This document shows positions 1 through 8,390 of a stretch of 64,000 nt of DNA, one piece after another. Each line of letters starts with the position of its first letter. The stretch's first letter is position 1. The translations under genes were made by a program, and so were the position numbers. This DNA is from Dietzia sp. ANT_WB102 (GTDB lineage Bacteria; Actinomycetota; Actinomycetes; Mycobacteriales; Mycobacteriaceae), in assembly GCF_008369165.1 (NCBI RefSeq), contig NZ_VOBA01000001.1, positions 2,349,630-2,413,629 on the forward strand. Reading direction: 5' to 3'. The notes below the pieces were generated by a model. That model had not been told where the DNA came from, ran no database searches, and worked only from the letters and a program-made list of their open reading frames with translations.

Positions 1-1
1 C

Positions 2-460
2 GTCATCACTGACAATTTGCCGGACGGTCACCCGAACAACTGGTGGCAGGCGGTGGTGCTGTTCCTCGTCATCTTCTTCTGGACGCCTCCGCACACCTGG
101 GCGCTGGCAATGCGCTACAAGGAGGATTACGAGGCTGCCGGCGTACCGATGCTGCCGGTGATCATGTCGCCGGAGGGCGTCACCCGTCGCATCACCATCT
201 ACACGTGGGTGACGGTCCTGTGCACGTTCGCGTTGATTCCCGCGGCCGGCTGGGTGTACGCGGCCGGCGCCGTCGGCTTCGGCGTGTGGTTCATCGTCAT
301 GGCCCACCGCCTGGAAGCCGGTGTGCGGCGCGGGATGGAGGTCAAGCCCCTCAAGCTGTTCATCCTGTCGAACAACTACCTCGCCGGAGTGTTCGTCGCA
401 CTGTCCGTCGACGCGGTCCTCGGACTCCAGACGGTGGCGGAAATGCTCCAGATCGCCTGA
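2..460 (+). CDS. ctaB: Protoheme IX farnesyltransferase (heme O synthase), 3' part only
   Basis: This is the C-terminal half of an integral membrane UbiA-type prenyltransferase that adds farnesyl to heme B to make heme O for cytochrome c oxidase. The reading frame is open from base 2, so the N-terminal part lies outside the window. Visible are the polar segment [20 protein letters not shown] and the acidic motif [15 protein letters not shown], both typical of CtaB/COX10, followed by hydrophobic segments. The TTG at 17 is an internal Leu codon rather than a start. ctaA, the next enzyme of heme A synthesis, lies 2.7 kb downstream on the other strand, which supports the call. Confidence 0.93.
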   Translation, partial: VITDNLPDGHPNNWWQAVVLFLVIFFWTPPHTWALAMRYKEDYEAAGVPMLPVIMSPEGVTRRITIYTWVTVLCTFALIPAAGWVYAAGAVGFGVWFIVMAHRLEAGVRRGMEVKPLKLFILSNNYLAGVFVALSVDAVLGLQTVAEMLQIA

Positions 461-480
461 CCGGCCGCCCCACCCGCTGC

Positions 481-1449
481 TCAGCGAGCGGGATCGAGCG
501 TGACGGATCCGGTGGTTTCCCTGGACTGGAGCGCTCGGTGTGCCTCCGCCGCCTCCGAGAGCCCGTACGTCGCGCCCACGCTCAGCCTCAGCGAGCCGTC
601 TACGATCCCCCCGAGGACCTCGCCGGCTCGATCCCGGAACTCGGTGGTGTCGGCAATGAAGTCACCGAGGCTCGGCCGCGTGAGAAACACCGAGCCGGCC
701 GCGTTGAGCCGCTGCGGGTCCACCGGGGCAACCGGACCGCTCGCCGCTCCGAACAGCACCAGAGTCCCACGGCGGGCCAGTGAGGCCAGACTGTCGTCGA
801 ACGTGTCTCTGCCCACCCCGTCGAACACCACGGAGACGCCGCCTCCGGACAACTCGCGGACCTTCCCCGGCGTTGCGTCGGGGTAGAGCAGCACGTGGTG
901 CGCCCCCAGATTCCGACACAGTTCCGCCTTCTCTTCCGTCGAAGTGGTGGTGATGACCTGGTATCCGCGGGTTGTGGCCAACTGGATAAGCAATTGACCG
1001 ACTCCGCCCGCTCCGGCGGTGATCATCACGGTGTCACCGGGTACGGCCCTGTGGGTGTCAGTGATCAGATAATGCGCAGTGAGCCCCTGCAGCAGCATCG
1101 ATGCCGCCACCTCGTCGTCGATCCCCTCGGGCACCGTCACCAGCGACTCGGCCGGTGCCACGATGTACTGAGCGTACGAGCCGGGTACCTGGCACCACGA
1201 CACCCTGTCGCCGACAGTCAGGTCAGGCGTGCCCTCACCAAGTTTTTCGACCACACCGGCCCCTTCGCTACCCGGGATGAAGGGCAGGTCGCGGGAGTAG
1301 AGGCCCTCGCGGAAATAGGTGTCGATGTAATTGACCCCGATAGCGGTGGTCCGCACCAGTACCTCGCCGGGGCCCGGTGAGGGCACGCCCACCTCGACCG
1401 ACGTGAGCACCTCGGGCCCGCCGTGCCTGGAGATCTCAATTGCTCTCAT
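481..1449 (-). CDS. qor: NADPH:quinone oxidoreductase, zinc-free MDR family
   Basis: This is a 322-residue medium-chain dehydrogenase/reductase of the quinone oxidoreductase type. The N-terminal GroES-like domain starts MRAIEISRHGGPEVL. The nucleotide-binding fold carries ITAGAGGVGQLLIQLA near residue 150. No catalytic or structural zinc cysteines are visible, which separates it from alcohol dehydrogenases. The frame stays open upstream to 1512, but the ATG at 1449 aligns with the usual family start. It converges with ctaB across a 20-base gap. The equivalent gene (Rv1454c) sits in the same place in M. tuberculosis. The substrate is not predictable beyond a quinone or enone. Confidence 0.88.
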   Translation of the reverse strand: MRAIEISRHGGPEVLTSVEVGVPSPGPGEVLVRTTAIGVNYIDTYFREGLYSRDLPFIPGSEGAGVVEKLGEGTPDLTVGDRVSWCQVPGSYAQYIVAPAESLVTVPEGIDDEVAASMLLQGLTAHYLITDTHRAVPGDTVMITAGAGGVGQLLIQLATTRGYQVITTTSTEEKAELCRNLGAHHVLLYPDATPGKVRELSGGGVSVVFDGVGRDTFDDSLASLARRGTLVLFGAASGPVAPVDPQRLNAAGSVFLTRPSLGDFIADTTEFRDRAGEVLGGIVDGSLRLSVGATYGLSEAAEAHRALQSRETTGSVTLDPAR

Positions 1450-1550
1450 AACAGTCAGTATCTGACAGGGCAGCGCCAGACGCAGCCGGTGCACGGCCTC
1501 CGGTTCGCTCATACGTGGGAGTGCCGGCGGACGAGGGGTGGGGGAGGCGA

Positions 1551-1556
1551 TAGGCT
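1551..1556 (+). promoter_or_regulatory. -10 hexamer TAGGCT, likely leaderless start of the Ala-rich gene
   Basis: TAGGCT fits the actinobacterial -10 pattern TANNNT and ends 6 bases before the ATG at 1563, so transcription would begin at or next to the start codon. No ribosome binding site precedes this ATG. Confidence 0.5.
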
Positions 1557-1562
1557 ACCCCC

Positions 1563-3041
1563 ATGAGCCTGCAGATCCTTTCTCAGTACGCCGGGGGGCC
1601 GCGAGTCCGGAAGAACGGAGGGCCCGAGATCGTCACGAGTGGGTCCGGGGCGGCAACCGCGCCCAGCCCATCCCCGGCGGCCGCCGGGGACGCTCCGTCG
1701 ACGTCGACACCCCAGACGCAGGCTCCGGAAACTGCGTCCCCGGAAGTCGCCGAGCCTGCACAGGGTGCAGCATCCTCGGTTAAGGCGTCGCCCGCGCAAG
1801 ACGCGAATGCCCCCGCGGGCAGTGGAATCGCCATCGGGCGCCGCGCCCCACGCGCCCCAGGCGGAGGTGAGTCCACGCTGCACGGTTCACGGATCACCGA
1901 GGTTGACGGTGGCGATCCCGGCGCCTCGTCGTCATCCGCACCGACCGCGGCGTCAACAACCTCTGCGGCAACCGAGGCCCCATCCGGGGACACATCGGAG
2001 TCGACCGGATCGCGGCAGACAGTATCTTCCGGCGGTACCGAGCAGACCCCGGAGGTGGCGCCGTCGGAGAAGCCAGCTGCCACTCCGACTCAGACCACTT
2101 CGACAGAATCCGCTCAACCACAGCCCGCTCCGGCGGCTTCGTCCGGCGGGGGACTGAAGCTCGGGGGAAGTTCCGCTGCCAAGGCCCCCGGCGGAGGGTC
2201 GGCCAGCACACTCGTCCTGGGTGGGGGGGCCGGAGCTGCGGCGGCAGCTGGCGCGGTTGCGGCCGCCGGAAGCGGCCGGAAGGACGAGACGCCAGCGGAC
2301 GAAACAAAGCCGGCAGCAGTCGCCTCGTCCGCCGCCCCAGCGGACGACGCAGCTCCCGCTTTGCAGAAGGCCGACAAGGCGTCGGCGGAGAAGAAGGACG
2401 AGTCGCCGGCGGAGAAGAAGTCCGGTGGTCTCGCTCTGGGCGGCGGGGGCAAGGCCAAGGCGCCGGGTGGCGGGAAGTCCGGAGGCCTGACGTTGGGTGG
2501 CGCCACCGCGCCTGCTGCCCCTGCCGCGCAGGTAAACGACAAGGCTGAGAGTTCGGAGGCCGCGAGCTCGGCCGAATCCGCACCGTCCGCAGCCGACCGT
2601 CCCGCGGACTCGCCGGCTGCATCTCAGCCGGCGGCCACGACCTCGGTCGATGAGGCCTCGATGGAGAAGGAGAAGCCTGCCGCCGCGAAGGCTCAGCCGG
2701 CCGAGAAGGCTCCCGCGGAGAAGATCGAGCCCGCGCCGGTTCCGGCCGGCCCGACCCCTCCGGCCAAGACGGTGAAGGTCGTCGAGAAGTTCCTGGCCCG
2801 ACACGGCGGCTCGGCGGATGTAGTCATCCAGCCTGTGGGCCGCCGCGGGGTCCGCATCACCCTGATCGGCGCGGATGGGGTGCTCGGCGACACGATGGTC
2901 GACCGACTCTCGGATGCCGAGGCAGTTCGCGACGGGATCCCCGGCCTCACTGGTTCCGACTGGACGCGCGAGCTGGTCTCTCGTACCGATGTTCCGGCCG
3001 GGCACTGGAAGCGAATGGCGGGATCGGGCTCGCTGGTCTGA
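1563..3041 (+). CDS. Low-complexity Ala/Pro/Gly/Ser-rich protein of unknown function
   Basis: This 492-residue protein has three parts. The N-terminus (about 35 residues, MSLQILSQYAGGPRVRKNG) looks ordered. A long disordered middle is rich in Ala, Pro, Ser, Glu and Lys. A compact C-terminal part (about residues 398-492) runs from TVKVVEKFLARHGG to the end. The middle carries short repeats such as GGLKLGG, GGLALGGGGKAKAPGGG and GGLTLGG. There is no signal peptide or membrane segment. A perfect 13-bp hairpin follows the stop codon. I do not recognise a family. It is probably a real gene because the C-terminal part has normal composition and the -10 hexamer and terminator frame it neatly. Conservation of the C-terminal part in relatives would decide this. 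Confidence 0.72.
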   Translation: MSLQILSQYAGGPRVRKNGGPEIVTSGSGAATAPSPSPAAAGDAPSTSTPQTQAPETASPEVAEPAQGAASSVKASPAQDANAPAGSGIAIGRRAPRAPGGGESTLHGSRITEVDGGDPGASSSSAPTAASTTSAATEAPSGDTSESTGSRQTVSSGGTEQTPEVAPSEKPAATPTQTTSTESAQPQPAPAASSGGGLKLGGSSAAKAPGGGSASTLVLGGGAGAAAAAGAVAAAGSGRKDETPADETKPAAVASSAAPADDAAPALQKADKASAEKKDESPAEKKSGGLALGGGGKAKAPGGGKSGGLTLGGATAPAAPAAQVNDKAESSEAASSAESAPSAADRPADSPAASQPAATTSVDEASMEKEKPAAAKAQPAEKAPAEKIEPAPVPAGPTPPAKTVKVVEKFLARHGGSADVVIQPVGRRGVRITLIGADGVLGDTMVDRLSDAEAVRDGIPGLTGSDWTRELVSRTDVPAGHWKRMAGSGSLV

Positions 3042-3057
3042 TTCCCCGTAAGAACCT

Positions 3058-3087
3058 CAGCGGCCCCGCCGGATGGCGGGGCCGCTG
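3058..3087 (+). terminator. Rho-independent-type hairpin after the Ala-rich gene
   Basis: The arms cagcggccccgcc (3058-3070) and ggcggggccgctg (3075-3087) are perfectly complementary over 13 bp with a GGAT loop. It lies between two convergent genes (stop at 3041, and ctaA ending at 3136), so it may serve both strands. There is no strong T-run. Confidence 0.75.
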
Positions 3088-3135
3088 TCGTTGGCTCGCA
3101 GGGAGCGATGCTCGGTCGGGGCGCACCCCGACCGG

Positions 3136-4119
3136 CTAGGCGGGAATGCGGTCTCTGATGACCCCCGCTGCCCACAGTGCACTCGTGACGGCGGTAATCG
3201 CGCCTGCGAGCGTCACGTGCGCCACGACCAGGAGCTCGGGGACCCCGAGCTGGTATTGAGTAATCCCGATGACCGCCTGTGCCGCGATGAGCCCGATGAG
3301 GATCGCACACCGCCGGATCGCGGGTCCCTCTGTCCGAAGTGCGATGAGCCCGGCCAGCAAGCCGATGAGCAGGCAGACGTAGCCCACCATGAGTTCGGCG
3401 TGGAAGTGGACGAGCCACTGAATGGGCATCTGGAGGCGGTCTGCGGCGCTGATGCGGGCGTCGCCGGCGTGGGGACCGGCCCCGGTGACCATCGTTCCGG
3501 TGGCGAGCACCCCGGTGAGCAGGACGGCCGACAGTAAGGTCAACCACGTCATGACCTGGTGCATGACCCGTCGGCGCGGCGCGGTGTCGTCCTCTCCGAT
3601 GCGCACGAAGAGGACGGCCGCCAGCCACGCGAGGATCATCGAGGGCAGCAGGTGCAGCGCCACGGTCCACCACACCAGTCCGGCCAGCACGGTGATCCCG
3701 CCGATCAGGGCCTGTGCGAGGATGCCAGCGGGCATCGCCCAGGCGAGTGCCTTGATCCCGCGGCGGCGCCCTGCGCGGTACACGGCGAGTAGAAGTGCCA
3801 CCGCGATCGCGGCGAGCACAAAGGTGAGTAGGCGATTGCCGAACTCGACAGCTTGGTGCAGTGCCGGCATGGCGCCGGGGACGGGAACGAAGCTGTCCTC
3901 GTTGCACTGCGGCCACGTCTCGCAGCCGAGGCCGGAGGCGGTGACGCGAACGGTGACGCCGGTGGTCATGATGCCGACCTGCGCGATGACGTTGGCGAGT
4001 GCGAGACCCTTCTGGACGCGAATCGACGGCATCGGCAGGCGGGACAGTGGTCCGGCGAACCGCCCGGGGTCGCTCACGGCCGGCGTTCCGGAGGTCTGGG
4101 CGTGCGCAGTCGAGGTCAC
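3136..4119 (-). CDS. ctaA: Heme A synthase (CtaA/COX15)
   Basis: This 327-residue polytopic membrane protein has about eight hydrophobic helices and converts heme O to heme A for the aa3 oxidase. Likely heme-ligand histidines are seen in PALHQAVEFGNR, VALHLLPSM, VHFHAELM and VAHVTLAG. An outside-facing Cys pair lies in GLGCETWPQC near the first helix. I place the start at the GTG at 4119. The frame is open further upstream, but that stretch overlaps the neighbouring permease gene and has no family similarity. A -10 hexamer TAGAAT lies 7 bases before the GTG, which suggests a leaderless message. It shares the pathway with ctaB at the window start. Confidence 0.92.
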   Translation of the reverse strand: MTSTAHAQTSGTPAVSDPGRFAGPLSRLPMPSIRVQKGLALANVIAQVGIMTTGVTVRVTASGLGCETWPQCNEDSFVPVPGAMPALHQAVEFGNRLLTFVLAAIAVALLLAVYRAGRRRGIKALAWAMPAGILAQALIGGITVLAGLVWWTVALHLLPSMILAWLAAVLFVRIGEDDTAPRRRVMHQVMTWLTLLSAVLLTGVLATGTMVTGAGPHAGDARISAADRLQMPIQWLVHFHAELMVGYVCLLIGLLAGLIALRTEGPAIRRCAILIGLIAAQAVIGITQYQLGVPELLVVAHVTLAGAITAVTSALWAAGVIRDRIPA

Positions 4120-4126
4120 GGGCCTG

Positions 4127-4132
4127 ATTCTA
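4127..4132 (-). promoter_or_regulatory. -10 hexamer TAGAAT for ctaA
   Basis: On the minus strand TAGAAT ends 7 bases before the ctaA GTG at 4119, consistent with a leaderless transcript. It is the main reason for preferring this start. Confidence 0.5.
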
Positions 4133-4157
4133 GGCCGCAGGGCGCCGGGTTCTGCTA

Positions 4158-4949
4158 TCAGGTGAACGAGAAGTGACGCACGGCAAGTCCTCCGCACGCC
4201 GCCGTCCACAAAAGCAAGGACAGGGCGGCCAGAGCGGGCAGACCGCCGCCGAGTGCGGTGCCCAATGCGGTGGTCAGCGCGTAGGAGGGAACGACGACGA
4301 GGAGGTCCGTCACGCCGGAGGGCAGGTCGACCACCCCGATCGCGAGTCCGGCGCCACCGATGAGCACGAACCAGATGAGGTTGGCCAGCGCGAGGACGAT
4401 CTCCGCGCGCAGGGTGCCCCCGAGCAGTAGTCCCATGGAAGAGAACGCCACCGATCCCAGAGCAATCACGAGTGCTCCGACCGCCATTCCGGGGACACTG
4501 GGACGCCACCCCAGTAGAGCGGCGATGGCGCCGAGGACGACCGCCTGACCCGCAACCAGCACCAGCGTCGCCAGAATCTTGCCCGCGATGATGACGGCGG
4601 GCGGGAGGGGAGTGCCGCCGAGGCGTTTGAGGGCGCCGTAACGTCGATCGAATCCCACGGCGATCGCCTGGCCGGTGAAGGCAGTGCCCATCACGGAGAT
4701 GGTCAGCACCGCGGTAATCGCGTAGTCGATCCGCGGCTCGGGCACCGCGCCGAACTCGATCGTGGTCAGGGCGAGCAGGATCGCGATGGGGATGACCAGG
4801 GCCACGAGGAGCTGTTCACCGTTGCGCAGGAACAGGGCCAGCTCCATGCGGGTCTGGGCAGCGGTCATCCGGGCGTGGGAAGCTGGCGCGGACGGCCGGG
4901 CGAAGGTGCCTGGCGCGAAGCGGTTGCCGTCGGTCTGGGCGTGGGTCAT
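4158..4949 (-). CDS. ABC-2 type transporter permease
   Basis: This 263-residue membrane protein has about six hydrophobic segments after a hydrophilic N-terminus of some 45 residues. The segments include LLVALVIPIAILLAL and MAVGALVIALGSVAFSSMGLLLGG. It pairs with the ATPase encoded immediately upstream: the ATPase stop and this ATG overlap as ATGA (4946-4949), a sign of translational coupling. The pair resembles drug or lipid exporters of the DrrAB type and occupies the position of Rv1457c-Rv1458c. The substrate cannot be told from sequence. Confidence 0.87.
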   Translation of the reverse strand: MTHAQTDGNRFAPGTFARPSAPASHARMTAAQTRMELALFLRNGEQLLVALVIPIAILLALTTIEFGAVPEPRIDYAITAVLTISVMGTAFTGQAIAVGFDRRYGALKRLGGTPLPPAVIIAGKILATLVLVAGQAVVLGAIAALLGWRPSVPGMAVGALVIALGSVAFSSMGLLLGGTLRAEIVLALANLIWFVLIGGAGLAIGVVDLPSGVTDLLVVVPSYALTTALGTALGGGLPALAALSLLLWTAACGGLAVRHFSFT

Positions 4950-5881
4950 CGCAGATCCCGTCCTGTCAGGTCGAGGAAGACCTCCTCGAGGCTCCTGGTG
5001 CGGGTGGCCAGGGAGGTGAGCTGGACGCCGGACCGCTCAAGAGCGGCACACATGGCGGTCATGATTTCGGGTGAGACCGGGCCGTTGACCTCGAGGATTC
5101 CGGCAGTGGCCCCGGCCGCGACCGTGTGCTCCTCGCCGAGTGCGTCCGCGAGCAGAGACGGGGCCACCTCACCGTCGACGACGAGGGTGACGCCCTCGGT
5201 GGCCCCGGTGCGTTCGAGCTCGGCCGGGCTCCCGGAGGCGACGCGACCGCCATGGTCGATGATCACGACCTCATCGGCCAACGAGGCAGCCTCGTCCATG
5301 AGGTGGGTCGTGAGCAGTACCGCGGCGCCGTCGCGACGCAGCGCGTGAACCAGGTCCCACACGGCCCGGCGTGACTGGGCGTCGAGACCGGCGGTCGGCT
5401 CGTCGAGGAAGACCAGCTCCGGCCGCCCGATGACCGCGATAGCCAGGGACAGCCGTTGTTGTTGACCCCCCGACAGCCGGCGATAGGGGGTTCTGGCGTG
5501 CGCGTTGAGCCCGAGCTCACCGAGGAGCCAGTCCGGATCGAGGGGGTCAGCGTAATAGGACGCCACCAGCCGGAGCATCTCACCGACCCGGGCAGCGGGG
5601 TAGGAGCCGCCACCCTGGAGCATCATCCCGATCCGGCTTCGGACCTGCTGACGGTCGGTGACCGGATCCATACCCAGGACACGCACGGTTCCCTCATCGG
5701 GACGGACGAATCCCTCACAGATCTCGACAGTGGTGGTTTTGCCGGCACCGTTGGGGCCCAGCAGGGCCATGACCTGCCCGCGCTCGAGGCGCAGGTCGAG
5801 GCCTGCGACGGCGGTCGTGGGGCCGAATCTCTTGACGAGACCCTCGACGTGCAGAGCGGGCGGGTCCGTCGGAGAAGTCAC
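4946..5881 (-). CDS. ABC transporter ATP-binding protein (DrrA-like)
   Basis: This 311-residue ATPase has Walker A LLGPNGAGKTTT near residue 40, the signature LSGGQQQRLSLA near 140, Walker B LVFLDEPTAGLD near 155 and the switch LLTTHLMDEA. A C-terminal extension of about 90 residues is typical of the daunorubicin-resistance ATPase group. The start is a GTG at 5881, only 4 bases beyond the mptB stop. A TAGACT hexamer 8 bases upstream of that GTG, inside the end of mptB, could drive the two-gene operon separately. It energises the permease encoded next. Confidence 0.9.
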   Translation of the reverse strand: MTSPTDPPALHVEGLVKRFGPTTAVAGLDLRLERGQVMALLGPNGAGKTTTVEICEGFVRPDEGTVRVLGMDPVTDRQQVRSRIGMMLQGGGSYPAARVGEMLRLVASYYADPLDPDWLLGELGLNAHARTPYRRLSGGQQQRLSLAIAVIGRPELVFLDEPTAGLDAQSRRAVWDLVHALRRDGAAVLLTTHLMDEAASLADEVVIIDHGGRVASGSPAELERTGATEGVTLVVDGEVAPSLLADALGEEHTVAAGATAGILEVNGPVSPEIMTAMCAALERSGVQLTSLATRTRSLEEVFLDLTGRDLR

Positions 5882-5885
5882 AGGT

Positions 5886-7493
5886 TCAGAGTCTAGGCCG
5901 GTTCGGGAGGCGGTAGCGCAACAGCCCCGGCCAACGGAACAGCGCGATGAGCAGGAGCACGACCACCACCACGGTCGCTGCCCAGGCCTGAACGGTCACG
6001 AACGGGGGAAGTCCCGCGCCCGGTGGGAGGGTGAAGCAGGCCAGCACGGCGCTCACCGCCACCACGGGGAGTCGGAAGGTCATCCGCGATGCCCACGCCG
6101 CAAGCGGAATCAGAGCCCACAGGACATACCAGGGCTGCACGACGGGAAAACACAGGACGATTGCGGCCATGGACACCCCGAGCCCTCCAACCGGGTTGAT
6201 CCGGCCGGACTGGACCGCGAACAGCATGCGGACGGTGAATGCGCCGGCGGCCACTAACGCGGCGGTCTGCACCATGACGAGGATCTGCTCTGTGTGGTCC
6301 CCGAGCCCGAGATACTGGCCAATGCCGCCGACGATCACACCGATAGCCGTGGGCGGGGAGAGCCAACTCCGCAGTGAGGTGGCCGCGCCCAACTTGGTGA
6401 TCCAGCCCAGACCGGACGACGTGACGAGCATCGCCATCGCCGTGGTCACGCCGCCGACAACGAGCATGGACAGTGCCGCGCGCACGGTGGCGGACCCGCC
6501 GCCGCCCCAGCGCCTCGCAAGCGCCATGCCTAGGAATCCGAGAGCGACCACGGTGGGGAGCTTGACTAGTGCCGAACCGGTGACCAGGACCGTGCCCAGG
6601 ACGAACAGTAAGGTGTCGCGCCACCCGGATTTGGCGGAGTCCACGGCACGCAGCGCCAGGACCAGTCCGATCGCGAGCAGTCCCATCATGAGAGATTCGG
6701 AGTGGATGCCGGAGACCAGGTGGAACAGCACCAGGGGGTTGGCCACAGCCAGCCAAAGGGCGGCGACGTCTGACACGCCGCAGTACTCTGCGAGCCGCGG
6801 CACGGCCCAGCCGAGCATGAGGATCCCGAAGACCGCTACGACCCGGTGCAGGATCGTGCCGAGCACCACGTCGTCGCCGGTGAGCCCGTGGATGACCTTC
6901 TGGATTCCCAAGAACAACGGGCCGTATTGGTTGGGCGTATCACGCCAGATGTCGGGGACGTTGATGGTGAGCGGGTGAGTTGCGCCCAGTGCGGAGACAG
7001 GGCCGAGGCGGTAGGGATCGTCGAGCGAATTGCCGATCGCCCCCTGGGCGAGATAGCTATAGACGTCCCGACTGAACATCGGTGGCGCCAATGCGAGAGG
7101 AAGCGCCCACGAAGCGATGACCCGGTCGAGTGTCGACCGGTCGATCCGGCCGCTGATCCGGCCCCGGCGATCCTGCCCCAGAACGTAGGGGGCCAGCAGC
7201 AGCCAGCACAGGGTGACCGTGACCATCCCGACCATGACGACCGTCATCGAGGACTGCTGCAGCCGTAGCCACAACCCGAACAGCCGCTCACCGGCGATTG
7301 GGTTCTGCAGGACCGGCAAGGCTCCCGCACCGAGCGCGCCAACAGCCATCGCGACCGCCGCGGTGGTGCCGATCCGTCGAATGCGGCGCAGGCGGGCCAT
7401 CTCCGCGGACACCGGCGATCCGGTGAACCGCTCCTGCGAGTGAAGACGTGAGGTGACCGACCCTGCACCGCGCCTCGAAGAATCGCGTGCCAC
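5886..7493 (-). CDS. mptB: Alpha-(1->6)-mannopyranosyltransferase, MptB type
   Basis: This 535-residue GT-C membrane glycosyltransferase has about 12-13 hydrophobic helices. An early loop carries acidic residues in the motif FSRDVYSYLAQGAIG, the usual position of the catalytic Asp. MptB uses a polyprenyl phosphomannose donor to build the alpha-1,6-mannan core of lipomannan and lipoarabinomannan. The start is a GTG at 7493, preceded by the strong binding site ggaggaagg. The frame runs 30 codons further up, but those would extend into the sufR control region. It is divergent from sufR exactly as Rv1459c is from Rv1460, which supports orthology. Confidence 0.9.
   Translation of the reverse strand: MARDSSRRGAGSVTSRLHSQERFTGSPVSAEMARLRRIRRIGTTAAVAMAVGALGAGALPVLQNPIAGERLFGLWLRLQQSSMTVVMVGMVTVTLCWLLLAPYVLGQDRRGRISGRIDRSTLDRVIASWALPLALAPPMFSRDVYSYLAQGAIGNSLDDPYRLGPVSALGATHPLTINVPDIWRDTPNQYGPLFLGIQKVIHGLTGDDVVLGTILHRVVAVFGILMLGWAVPRLAEYCGVSDVAALWLAVANPLVLFHLVSGIHSESLMMGLLAIGLVLALRAVDSAKSGWRDTLLFVLGTVLVTGSALVKLPTVVALGFLGMALARRWGGGGSATVRAALSMLVVGGVTTAMAMLVTSSGLGWITKLGAATSLRSWLSPPTAIGVIVGGIGQYLGLGDHTEQILVMVQTAALVAAGAFTVRMLFAVQSGRINPVGGLGVSMAAIVLCFPVVQPWYVLWALIPLAAWASRMTFRLPVVAVSAVLACFTLPPGAGLPPFVTVQAWAATVVVVVLLLIALFRWPGLLRYRLPNRPRL
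5890..5895 (-). promoter_or_regulatory. -10 hexamer TAGACT before the ABC ATPase gene
   Basis: TAGACT on the minus strand ends 8 bases before the GTG at 5881 and lies within the last codons of mptB. It is consistent with an internal promoter giving a nearly leaderless message. Confidence 0.4.
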
Positions 7494-7572
7494 AGTTCCG
7501 ATCCTTCCTCCACCGCCGCTGTCGTTGCACACACCTCGCCCCGGCAAGGCGCGCCCGGGGGTGGGGGAATAT

Positions 7573-7599
7573 TTCCGAAACACAAGTGTTGCGTAATAT
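7573..7599 (+). promoter_or_regulatory. sufR promoter with a candidate SufR operator
   Basis: The inverted repeat AACAC-AA-GTGTT (7579-7590) sits between a possible -35 (TTCCGA, 7573-7578) and a -10-like TAATAT (7594-7599), upstream of sufR at 7653. A repeat placed inside a promoter spacer is what a repressor site should look like. SufR family proteins in mycobacteria are known to repress their own suf operon. The assignment of this repeat to SufR is inference. Confidence 0.5.
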
Positions 7600-7652
7600 C
7601 AGTAGGTGCGTCCCGCTTGGGCGCACCGAGCATAACCGGAAGGGAGTGGCGT

Positions 7653-8390
7653 ATGAGCGTGCAGCACGTGTTCGACAGCAGCACGCGTCCTGACACCCGC
7701 TCGTCAATCCGGGAACTCCTGTTGGAGCGTGGGGCACTGACGGCCACCGAGATCGGGCACGAGCTCGGACTCACAGCCGCCGGTGTGCGACGCCACTTGG
7801 ACCACCTTGTCGAGAGCGGCGAGGTGGAAGCGGTCCGTACCCGGCCGGCTGGCACCCGCGGTCGCCCGGCAAAGGCGTTCCAGATGACGGCCACCGGACG
7901 CAGCACCGCTCGGCACGGCTACGACCATCTGGCCGTCGAGGCGCTGACTGCTCTGCGTCGCATCGGCGGCACAGCGGCAGTTACCGAGTTCGCCCGTGAA
8001 CGCGTTCGCTCGGTGATCGGTCACGTCCGCCCGGCCGAGGGGCCGGAGGACGTCGAGCGCGCGGCGGTCGACATCGCCACCGCCCTCTCCGGGGCGGGGT
8101 ACGCGTCGTCCGTGGAGGAGGCTGGCACGGGGCTGCAGATCTGCCAGCATCACTGCCCGGTATGGAACGTCGCCTCCAGGTTCCCCGAACTGTGTGCAGC
8201 CGAGCAGGAGGTGGTGTCCGAGCTTGTCGGCACCCACGTCCAGCGACTCGCCACCATCGCGGGCGGCAACTGCGCCTGCACGACGAACATCCCGACCGGG
8301 ATTGTTACCGTGAACGACCTCGCGGCCACGATCCCTGCACCCGCCGACGCATCCGCGTCGGCACCGACCGCCGAAAGGACAGTGCGATGA
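7653..8390 (+). CDS. sufR: SUF operon repressor, Fe-S containing winged-helix regulator
   Basis: This 245-residue regulator has an N-terminal winged helix-turn-helix (about residues 18-65; [20 protein letters not shown]). Its C-terminal part carries a cysteine set in [17 protein letters not shown] and GNCACTTN. Such cysteines bind a [4Fe-4S] cluster in SufR, whose loss relieves repression of Fe-S assembly genes. The ATG at 7653 is preceded by ggaaggga. The stop overlaps the sufB start (ATGA at 8387-8390), so sufR is the first gene of the operon. Divergence from mptB and an inverted repeat in the gap fit autoregulation. Confidence 0.93.
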   Translation: MSVQHVFDSSTRPDTRSSIRELLLERGALTATEIGHELGLTAAGVRRHLDHLVESGEVEAVRTRPAGTRGRPAKAFQMTATGRSTARHGYDHLAVEALTALRRIGGTAAVTEFARERVRSVIGHVRPAEGPEDVERAAVDIATALSGAGYASSVEEAGTGLQICQHHCPVWNVASRFPELCAAEQEVVSELVGTHVQRLATIAGGNCACTTNIPTGIVTVNDLAATIPAPADASASAPTAERTVR

